A stretch of 6,168 nt of DNA from JBFMHD01 sp040752395 [NCBI: Candidatus Hydrogenedentota bacterium]. GTDB taxonomy: Bacteria; JBFMHD01. Made by a program: the position numbers and the translations under genes. Of the stretch, positions 1 to 5,748 are shown piece by piece (the first letter of the stretch is position 1; every line of letters begins with the position of its first letter). The DNA is taken from NCBI GenBank assembly GCA_040752395.1, contig JBFMHD010000166.1, positions 1 to 6,168 of the forward strand. Reading direction: 5' to 3'. The notes under the pieces were generated by a model, which searched no databases, had not been told where the DNA came from, and worked only from the letters and a program-made list of their open reading frames with translations.

Positions 1-56
1 GTCAGAACAGGATACGCCAGGATGGAACCCGGGTTCAGATTGTAAAGGGGTTATAA
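1..56 (+). CDS. C-terminal end of RND efflux periplasmic adaptor (partial)
   Basis: Only the last 17 full codons lie in the window, read from base 3 and ending with TAA at 54-56. The peptide QNRIRQDGTRVQIVKGL resembles the C-terminal strand of HlyD/AcrA-type membrane fusion proteins, which often end in a phrase like 'G-x-x-R/L-R-x-G-x-x-V-x-I/V-V'. Such adaptors sit in the periplasm, anchored to the inner membrane, and bridge the RND permease to the outer-membrane channel. The gene stops three bases before the permease ATG, the usual adaptor-permease operon order. The other two forward frames give no recognisable ending. The call rests on a short tail plus context, so the family is likely but not proven. 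Confidence 0.6.
   Translation, partial: QNRIRQDGTRVQIVKGL
44..50 (+). promoter_or_regulatory. Ribosome binding site of the RND permease
   Basis: The purine run AAAGGGG lies nine bases before the ATG at 60. It overlaps the last codons of the upstream adaptor gene, which fits translational coupling. This spacing favours the ATG at 60 over the in-frame TTG at 57. Confidence 0.55.
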
Positions 57-59
57 TTG

Positions 60-3000
60 ATGAGGATACCTAAGTTTGCAGTAAGCCAGCCCGTGACAAT
101 AATAATGCTTTTCTTAGGTATCTGTCTGCTAGGTATTGTCTCTTTGACAAAATTACCCATAGATATGTTCCCTGATATAGAGCCTCCCGTAGCCTCGGTT
201 TTAACTTTCTGGCCCGGCTCAAGCGCGACTGATATAGAGAGCGAGATCACAGAGAAACTTGAGGATTATCTTAATACAGTGAATAATTTGGAGACACTTA
301 CCTCAAAATCTCTGGATAATTTTTCAGGTATATTCTGTAAATTTGAGTGGGGTACAGATATGGATATTGCAACAAATGATATAAGAGACAGACTTGAGTT
401 TGCCAAGAATGAACTACCAGATGATGCGCACACCCCGATGATCTTTAGATTCACCTCTGCAACTGCTCCGATAATGTTTATGACTATATCAAGCAGTGAA
501 AAAACCTGGCCCAGACTTTATCATCTTGTTGACAGATTGATTGCTGATGAACTCAAACGAATACCCGGTGTAGGAACAATTGAAATTTATGGCGGACTGA
601 GGCGGAGGATAAACGTATATTTTGATATAAAAAAAATAGAAGGGTACGGTCTATCCATTGATAAAATTAACGATATTTTAGAGAAAGAAAATTTGAATCT
701 GCCATCGGGTAGTATAAAATCAGGTGCTACAGAATATTTCCTACGGGTTCCTGCCCGGTTCAGGTCGATTGATGAGATAAAAAATATTGTGGTAGGTTAT
801 TTTGCTAATAGAGCTGTTTATTTAAAGGATATTGCCGGGGTAAAAGATGATTTTAAACCGCTGGAGATGAATGGATGGAGTAATGGGAAGAGAGCTCTTA
901 TCTTAATTTTACAAAAACAAAGCGGGAAAAATACGGTGGAGATTTCAAGAAGGATAAGAGATAGATTAGAAGAGATTAAAAACAATTTGCCACAGGATGT
1001 GGAGATATCGATAGCTATGGATATGGCAGAGAATATTTTAAACGCGATAAAAAATCTGAAGAATACTTTATACTGGGCAATATTTCTGGTAATACTTGTC
1101 ACATTAATATTTCTAAGAAGAATAAGATCATCGTTAATTATAGCATTGGTTTTACCATTCACTTTAATTATACCATTTATCTTTATATATCTTGGAGAAT
1201 ATACGATTAATGTCATCTCATTATTATCAATAGCTGTGGCTTCAGGGATCGTTGTTGATAATGGTATAGTTGTGCTTGAGAATATTATAAGACATTTTGA
1301 GACCAAGGGTGAGATAAGGTCTTCATCGGTTTTGGGTGCAGGTGAGGTAGGCAGAGCTATCACGGCCTCAAGTATGACGACTATTGTGGTATTCTTACCT
1401 CTTATTTTTGTAAAAGGGCTGGCAGGAATTATGTTCAAACAGCTCGGGTATATAATTATAATTACCGTACTTGCCTCGCTTGGTACAGCTTTAACTCTTA
1501 TACCGATGTTGGCGTCCCGATGGATTACGTCTACGCCGGAGTTGCTTAAAAAGAGAAAAGGGTTAAGCGGTACAATTTATAAAATAACAGAAGATTTGTT
1601 TAAATTTTTAGAGAGATGTTATGGTAATTTACTTAGTTGGTCTCTTAGTCATAGAAAAACAGTTTTAATTCTTGCTATCTCAATATTTATAAGCAGCGTT
1701 TCATTAATACCATTCATCTCAACATCATTTCTACCTGAAGTTGATTCAGGTGATGTTAGTGTTGTTTTCCGTCTCGTAGAGGGAACCAGGATAGAAGAAA
1801 CTAACCGGGTTGTGGAATCGGTTATGGATGATATCAAAGATATTGTTAAGAAACAAGAGATAAAGAATACATTTGCTTTTAATGGGAGTACAGAGAAAGG
1901 TATTGGTATTGCGCTCGGGTTTGAGGAAGGGGCTAATTGTGGAGAGGTGGGGTTTAAGCTTGTGGACCGAAGTAAAAGAAATAGATCTGCCATAGAGATA
2001 GCTAATCTTTTAAGAGAAAGAGTAAAAAAGATTCCAGGGGTTTCAAAGCTCAAGGTGACCGCAATAAGCCCGCTTACCGCTATAATGAGGGGTTGGCAGA
2101 AACCTATCTCAATTGAGGTTCAGGGATCAATTATGGAGGACAACCTGAATTTTGCTGAAAAGCTTGTCACCTGTATGAAGACGATTCCCGGGCTTGTGGA
2201 TATAGAGATAAGCCAGAAGAATCCTCGACCTGAGTTATGGCTGGAGATAGATAGAGAGAAGATAGCGTCACTTGGCTTAAATGTCCCAATGATCGGTTTA
2301 ACATTGAGAAACTATTTTTACGGGAAAGAAGTAACCGAGTTCAGAGATGGTGGAGAAAGTTTTGATATTTTTACCAGGTTTACGGAAAACGATAAAGATA
2401 GACTGAAAAACCTTATGCAGGCTCCTGTTTTTACGCCGGATGGGAGAATGATAAGATTAAGAAATATTGCACGAGTTGTAGATGGTAGAGGACCGATTGA
2501 GATCCAGCGGAAGAATAGACAGAATATTATCATGGTTAATGCTGACATATATGGCCGTTCGCTGGGAGAGGTGACACAGGATATACAGAAAGCACTTAGG
2601 AAAATGGATATACCAAGCGGAGTCTCGATAAATTTTGGTGGCGAGGTAGAGGAACAGAGGAAGGCATTTAAAGACCTTATTATATTATTAATACTCGGGG
2701 TTGTGCTTGTATATATGGTGATGGCTTCTTTATTTGAGAACCTGAAAGACCCATTTATTATAATGTTTTCCGTACCGTTTGCTATAACCGGAGTTATTTA
2801 TACTTTTTATATTGCGGATATAACTTTATCATTAATCTCATTTATGGGTATTATTATGCTGACCGGTATTGTGGTGAATAATTCTATTATTCTTATAGAT
2901 TATATATATTTACTAAAGAAACAAGGATATGGGTTATTTGAAGCAATCATAGAAGGAGGCAGGAGAAGACTTAGACCAGTTTTAATGACAACTTTTACTA

Positions 3001-3185
3001 CGATATTTGCCTTACTTCCGATGGCATTTTTCAAAGGTATGGGTGCAGAGGTATGGGGCCCGCTTGGTATGACGATGTTGGGTGGGTTAGCGGTCTCAAC
3101 TCTTGTCACACTTATTCTTGTCCCAACAATGTATTATATGTTTAGAGTCCAGGGTAGCAGTGACACCAACCAAACTCATGGGTGA
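60..3185 (+). CDS. HAE1-type RND efflux permease (AcrB/MdtB-like)
   Basis: An inner-membrane, proton-driven efflux permease of 1041 residues, close to AcrB length (1049). It would work as a trimer with a periplasmic adaptor and an outer-membrane channel to export drugs, lipophilic compounds or metabolites. Visible layout: TM1 about residues 8-28, ending in the family phrase LPIDMFPDIEPP; first porter domain about 35-325; TM2-TM6 about 332-490; TM7 about 534-555; second porter domain about 560-865; TM8-TM12 about 872-1030. TM4 carries GIVVDNGIVVLENI with D400 and N401, the place of AcrB D407/D408. TM10 carries GIVVNNSIILID with N940, the place of AcrB K940. TM11 keeps MTT at 976-978. The HAE1 class, rather than heavy-metal CzcA, is inferred from the TM4 motif and the overall pattern. 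ATG 60 is preferred to TTG 57 because of the ribosome binding site. The substrate cannot be inferred. Confidence 0.95.
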   Translation: MRIPKFAVSQPVTIIMLFLGICLLGIVSLTKLPIDMFPDIEPPVASVLTFWPGSSATDIESEITEKLEDYLNTVNNLETLTSKSLDNFSGIFCKFEWGTDMDIATNDIRDRLEFAKNELPDDAHTPMIFRFTSATAPIMFMTISSSEKTWPRLYHLVDRLIADELKRIPGVGTIEIYGGLRRRINVYFDIKKIEGYGLSIDKINDILEKENLNLPSGSIKSGATEYFLRVPARFRSIDEIKNIVVGYFANRAVYLKDIAGVKDDFKPLEMNGWSNGKRALILILQKQSGKNTVEISRRIRDRLEEIKNNLPQDVEISIAMDMAENILNAIKNLKNTLYWAIFLVILVTLIFLRRIRSSLIIALVLPFTLIIPFIFIYLGEYTINVISLLSIAVASGIVVDNGIVVLENIIRHFETKGEIRSSSVLGAGEVGRAITASSMTTIVVFLPLIFVKGLAGIMFKQLGYIIIITVLASLGTALTLIPMLASRWITSTPELLKKRKGLSGTIYKITEDLFKFLERCYGNLLSWSLSHRKTVLILAISIFISSVSLIPFISTSFLPEVDSGDVSVVFRLVEGTRIEETNRVVESVMDDIKDIVKKQEIKNTFAFNGSTEKGIGIALGFEEGANCGEVGFKLVDRSKRNRSAIEIANLLRERVKKIPGVSKLKVTAISPLTAIMRGWQKPISIEVQGSIMEDNLNFAEKLVTCMKTIPGLVDIEISQKNPRPELWLEIDREKIASLGLNVPMIGLTLRNYFYGKEVTEFRDGGESFDIFTRFTENDKDRLKNLMQAPVFTPDGRMIRLRNIARVVDGRGPIEIQRKNRQNIIMVNADIYGRSLGEVTQDIQKALRKMDIPSGVSINFGGEVEEQRKAFKDLIILLILGVVLVYMVMASLFENLKDPFIIMFSVPFAITGVIYTFYIADITLSLISFMGIIMLTGIVVNNSIILIDYIYLLKKQGYGLFEAIIEGGRRRLRPVLMTTFTTIFALLPMAFFKGMGAEVWGPLGMTMLGGLAVSTLVTLILVPTMYYMFRVQGSSDTNQTHG

Positions 3186-3199
3186 AGGCTTTTGTTACC

Positions 3200-3239
3200 A
3201 GATAGATGAGTAAAAATTCTGTGCAAATTGTATCTATCT
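3200..3239 (+). other. Weak stem-loop just after the permease gene
   Basis: AGATAGAT at 3200-3207 is perfectly complementary to ATCTATCT at 3232-3239, with a loop of about 24 bases. It begins 15 bases after the permease stop codon. The stem is AT-rich and no T-run follows, so it is a poor candidate for an intrinsic terminator. It might protect the 3' end of the mRNA or mean nothing. Confidence 0.25.
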
Positions 3240-3240
3240 T

Positions 3241-3315
3241 CCACTGAAACGTGAGACACTTTTGTATTCTATAATTCAATGCCTGACACTGCCAAACTGG
3301 TAGTTTAATGACACT
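3241..3315. repeat. Cluster of GACACT direct repeats with small palindromes; possible transposon-end remnant
   Basis: GACACT occurs three times in the same direction, at 3255-3260, 3285-3290 and 3310-3315. The first and third copies are followed by similar bases (TTTTGT and TTGTGG). Between the last two copies lie two overlapping inverted repeats: CTGCCA/TGGTAG at 3289-3303 (one G-T pair) and the perfect AAACT/AGTTT at 3294-3306. Repeated short sites around small palindromes are typical of transposase-binding ends, for example in IS21-like elements. No transposase reading frame is present, so this would at most be a solo end. A regulator-binding region is an alternative. Confidence 0.3.
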
Positions 3316-3409
3316 TTGTGGGAATCACCAAGGTCTGAAAACGGAGTGAATGCGTAATCAATTGCAAGATCAGAAAACCGAAAACCCGCTTATTTACACA
3401 ATTTTTCTA

Positions 3410-3460
3410 TTGACATCCAATTCTGTTAAGGCTGTTAACGGCTTTAAGAGTTTTTATACT
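3410..3460 (+). promoter_or_regulatory. Candidate sigma-70-type promoter region upstream of the amidotransferase
   Basis: A perfect -35-like TTGACA at 3410-3415 is followed after 17 bases by TGTTAA at 3433-3438, a weak -10 (3 of 6). A better -10-like TATACT lies at 3455-3460, with only a poor -35 (CTGTTA) 17 bases upstream. Either could start a transcript that includes the small ORF at 3476. The region is AT-rich, so such matches arise easily by chance. Confidence 0.3.
3426..3447. repeat. 22-base inverted repeat overlapping the promoter candidate
   Basis: The arms TTAAGGCT (3426-3433) and GGCTTTAA (3440-3447) flank GTTAAC, itself a palindrome. At the DNA level 18 of 22 positions are symmetric. 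As RNA all eight pairs of the arms can form, two of them G-U. It covers the -10-like TGTTAA, so it could be an operator. TTTTT follows at 3451-3455 after three bases, so a weak terminator for the pump operon is the competing reading. Confidence 0.3.
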
Positions 3461-3475
3461 TAATTAAGGAAGAAT

Positions 3476-3550
3476 ATGCCCTTTTTTATTTCTTTTCAAT
3501 ATTCAATTTGCACTAAACTTTATACATTATCTCATCCCACTATCACTTGA
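3476..3550 (+). other. Possible 24-codon small ORF upstream of the amidotransferase
   Basis: ATG at 3476 is preceded by the Shine-Dalgarno-like AAGGAAG (3466-3472) and opens a frame ending at TGA 3548-3550. The predicted peptide is MPFFISFQYSICTKLYTLSH followed by PTIT. It is aromatic and hydrophobic at its start and has no asparagine, so it does not look like an asparagine-sensing leader. It ends 31 bases before the amidotransferase ATG. Its ribosome binding site is better than that of the following gene. The short length and low complexity mean it may be chance. Confidence 0.15.
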
Positions 3551-3575
3551 CTTTTTAATATTCAGTCGATAGATT
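3547..3575 (+). promoter_or_regulatory. Candidate promoter placed for a leaderless amidotransferase mRNA
   Basis: TTGACT at 3547-3552 matches the -35 consensus at 5 of 6 positions. After exactly 17 bases, TAGATT at 3570-3575 matches the -10 at 4 of 6. Transcription starting about seven bases downstream would begin at or beside the ATG at 3582. This agrees with the absence of any Shine-Dalgarno sequence before that ATG. Promoter matches in AT-rich DNA are common, so this is only a candidate. Confidence 0.35.
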
Positions 3576-3581
3576 TTAGAT

Positions 3582-5480
3582 ATGTGTGGTATTTGTGGTG
3601 TATTTGCCTATAAAGATAAACAGATAGAAAAAGAAAAGTTATTACTGATGACACGCGCTCTGTCTCATCGTGGACCTGACGATGAGGGAGTCTTTATAAA
3701 TAATGAAATAGCTTTGGGACATCGAAGATTATCAATTATTGATTTAGATACAGGTGCACAGCCTATATTCAATGAGGATTCTAAGATTGTTGTTATTTTC
3801 AATGGTGAGATATACAATTATATTGAATTAAGAGATGAATTAATTAATAGAGGTCATATTTTTAGAACAAAATCAGATACTGAGGTACTTGTTCATCTTT
3901 ATGAAGATAAAAGAGAGAGGATGCTTCATCATTTGAATGGGATGTTTGCGTTTGCTATCTTTGATAATAACAACAAAGAACTATTTCTTGCACGGGATCG
4001 GGTTGGCAAAAAGCCGATAATTTATTCTAATACCAAAAACAGGTTATATTTTGCTTCAGAATTAAAATCGCTTCTAATTAGCGATGATATAAAGCGAGAG
4101 GTTAACACTGAAAAAATATCCGCATATTTAAAATGGCAATATATACCCTCCCCATATACCGCAATAAAAAACGTATATAAACTTCCAGCAGGCCATTTTT
4201 TAAAATGCGATAAAAACGGCTATATAAAGATTGTAAGATACTGGTATCCACCAGATGAAGAAGACTATTTTCTAAATTATGAGGAAACAAAAGAGAGATT
4301 AAGAGAAATTTTATTAGATGCGGTTAAGATCAGGTTAAGGAGTGACGTTGAGCTCGGTGCTTTTTTATCAGGTGGTGTTGATTCAAGCATCGTTGTTGCT
4401 CTTATAAAAAAGATTGCAGGCAATGTAAAAACTTTTACTATTGGGTTTTCTGAATCTGATTTTGATGAAAGTCAATATGCTGAATTTGTTAGAAGACAAT
4501 GGGATACGGACCATACAACACGGATTGTCAGTGCCGATATAAGAAGTGTTATAGAAAAAATTACATATTTTTATGATGAACCTTTTGGTGACTCAAGCTC
4601 AATCCCTACATATCTCGTCTCAAAAGAGACAAGTAATGATGTTAAGGTGGCTTTATCTGGTGATGGCGGTGATGAATTGTTCGCAGGATATCCAAGATAC
4701 AAAGGAGCTTATTTTTTAAATGTATTAGCCAAAACACCAGAATTTATCAGAAACGCAATTCTTAAAGTATTACCCCCAAATATCCCCACGCCAGAAGAAT
4801 ACACTGGTTTTATGAGGAATCTTTATAGATTTTATAGAGCATTAGAAGTAGTAAATAAAGATGAAAGAGATAGATATATAAGATTTATTATTATATTTGA
4901 TGAGGTTTTACGTAATTCATTACTTCTTCCACATTTAAGAACCAAGGAAGATGATTTTGTAGAAAGAATTTATTCACAGAATAAATTCAAAACATTAATA
5001 AGTCGTGCAGAATACGCCGATTTGTTAAGTTATTTAACCTGCGATATTTTATATAAAGTTGATATAGCTTCGATGTCGAATTCCTTAGAGGTGAGGTGCC
5101 CGTTACTTGATTACAGAATTATCGAACTTGCTATGAAGTTGCCCTCAAATTGGAAATTTAGAAATTTAGTATCAAAATATATATTAAAAGATATCTTTAG
5201 TGATTTATATCCAATGAAATTTTACAATAGACCAAAACGAGGGTTTGCATTACCACTTACTCACTGGTTTAGAACCGAGTTAAAAGATATAGTTTTTGAT
5301 TGTTTGTTTTCAAAGAAGAGTTTAGAAAGAGGGTATTTTAATCAGGATATTTTAAGAATGTTATGGGAACAGCATCAAAGTAAGAGATTTGACCATAGTG
5401 CAAGACTATGGACACTTGTTAGTCTTGAGTTATGGCACAGGAGGTATATCGATTGTAACCCCATCAGTTATAGGTGGTGA
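3582..5480 (+). CDS. asnB: Asparagine synthase family glutamine amidotransferase (glutamine-hydrolysing)
   Basis: A two-domain cytoplasmic enzyme of 632 residues. The N-terminal class II glutaminase (about 2-200) releases ammonia from glutamine. The C-terminal ATP-pyrophosphatase domain (about 245-620) adenylates a carboxylate and amidates it; in asparagine synthetase the substrate is aspartate. Visible residues: nucleophile Cys2 in MCGICGVF, which fixes the start; RRLSIID at 48-54; NGEIYN from N74; SDTE with D99; the ATP loop SGGVDSS at 263-269; SGDGGDELFAGY from 359; RCPLLD; and PKRGF with K552. All key positions are present and the frame is unbroken. D361 stands where E. coli AsnB has Glu (SGEG). 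SGDGGDE is common in the longer asnB paralogs of polysaccharide and exosortase loci, so the acceptor may be a sugar acid or polymer. No Shine-Dalgarno sequence precedes the ATG. By eye the gene is more AT-rich than the pump gene. Confidence 0.93.
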   Translation: MCGICGVFAYKDKQIEKEKLLLMTRALSHRGPDDEGVFINNEIALGHRRLSIIDLDTGAQPIFNEDSKIVVIFNGEIYNYIELRDELINRGHIFRTKSDTEVLVHLYEDKRERMLHHLNGMFAFAIFDNNNKELFLARDRVGKKPIIYSNTKNRLYFASELKSLLISDDIKREVNTEKISAYLKWQYIPSPYTAIKNVYKLPAGHFLKCDKNGYIKIVRYWYPPDEEDYFLNYEETKERLREILLDAVKIRLRSDVELGAFLSGGVDSSIVVALIKKIAGNVKTFTIGFSESDFDESQYAEFVRRQWDTDHTTRIVSADIRSVIEKITYFYDEPFGDSSSIPTYLVSKETSNDVKVALSGDGGDELFAGYPRYKGAYFLNVLAKTPEFIRNAILKVLPPNIPTPEEYTGFMRNLYRFYRALEVVNKDERDRYIRFIIIFDEVLRNSLLLPHLRTKEDDFVERIYSQNKFKTLISRAEYADLLSYLTCDILYKVDIASMSNSLEVRCPLLDYRIIELAMKLPSNWKFRNLVSKYILKDIFSDLYPMKFYNRPKRGFALPLTHWFRTELKDIVFDCLFSKKSLERGYFNQDILRMLWEQHQSKRFDHSARLWTLVSLELWHRRYIDCNPISYRW

Positions 5481-5486
5481 AGAAAT

Positions 5487-5544
5487 AAGAAGTGAGAAGT
5501 GAGAAGTATCAGAAAAAAGAGGCAAGAAGCGAGAAGCAAGAAAC
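5487..5544. repeat. Purine-rich 7-base tandem repeats in two blocks
   Basis: Three 7-base units AAGAAGT, GAGAAGT, GAGAAGT run from 5487 to 5507. Three related units AAGAAGC, GAGAAGC, AAGAAAC run from 5524 to 5544. The 16 bases between them are also mostly purine. The consensus is RAGAAGY. The array starts a few bases after the amidotransferase stop codon. The units are too short and too tightly packed for CRISPR. It looks like a simple-sequence or dispersed intergenic repeat. Confidence 0.6.
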
Positions 5545-5579
5545 GGTGTAACACAGAGTTGGTACCATCGATTAAAAAA

Positions 5580-5608
5580 TTTACTTGCTAGTTTTTTATA
5601 TTTATGAT
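5580..5608 (+). promoter_or_regulatory. Candidate promoter for the downstream TPR-like gene
   Basis: TTTACT at 5580-5585 (4 of 6 to the -35 consensus) and TATGAT at 5603-5608 (5 of 6 to the -10) are spaced by 17 bases. A start near 5615 would give a leader of roughly 134 bases before the TTG at 5749, containing the structured element at 5637-5707. The surrounding DNA is very AT-rich, so the match is only suggestive. Confidence 0.3.
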
Positions 5609-5636
5609 AAACTGAAGATGTAGTGAACAGGACTCA

Positions 5637-5707
5637 AGACTTTTCAGCAGGCTACGGGCTTTTGGCTACAGCCGGCTGGAGACTGAAGAGCCCGAAGTCT
5701 GAAGCCT
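5637..5707 (+). other. GC-rich structured element with alternative pairings
   Basis: This stretch is much richer in GC than its surroundings and is full of complementary segments. GGGCTTTT (5656-5663) pairs with AAGAGCCC (5686-5693, one G-U), closed from outside either by AGACTT (5637-5642) with AAGTCT (5695-5700) or by AGGCT (5649-5653) with AGCCT (5703-5707). A competing stem pairs CAGCAGGCT (5645-5653) with AGCCGGCTG (5670-5678), one mismatch. A perfect 10-base palindrome CAGCCGGCTG lies at 5669-5678. No T-run follows, so it is not a normal intrinsic terminator. It could be a structured 5' leader of the next gene or a mobile intergenic hairpin repeat. Confidence 0.4.
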
Positions 5708-5735
5708 AATTATTAAAGTCACAACGTTTTTCAGT

Positions 5736-5741
5736 GGGGTG
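5736..5741 (+). promoter_or_regulatory. Ribosome binding site that supports a TTG start
   Basis: GGGGTG ends seven bases before TTG at 5749. It decides between this TTG and an in-frame GTG at 5734, which overlaps the site itself and has no purine run suitably placed upstream. Confidence 0.5.
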
Positions 5742-5748
5742 TATTAAA

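Noticed and set aside
57-59. TTG at 57 as the start of the RND permease
   Set aside because: The next codon is ATG at 60, and the AAAGGGG ribosome binding site is better spaced for it; family members start with M-x-[IL]-x-x-F/P right there.
818-1438. 206-codon open frame on the minus strand
   Set aside because: It lies wholly inside the permease gene in antisense. Its translation shows no domain and is rich in Ile and Ser, as expected for a shadow of a membrane-protein gene.
1649-2053. 134-codon open frame on the minus strand
   Set aside because: It is antisense to the second porter region of the permease and has no recognisable motif.
3200-3239. Intrinsic terminator of the pump operon
   Set aside because: The stem is AT-rich, the loop is long and no T-run follows, so it was kept only as a weak stem-loop.
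5487-5544. CRISPR array
   Set aside because: The units are 7 bases and contiguous, with no unique spacers of about 30 bases and no cas gene in view.
5734-5736. GTG at 5734 as the start of the TPR-like gene
   Set aside because: It is in frame but overlaps the GGGGTG ribosome binding site that serves TTG 5749, and lacks its own site upstream.
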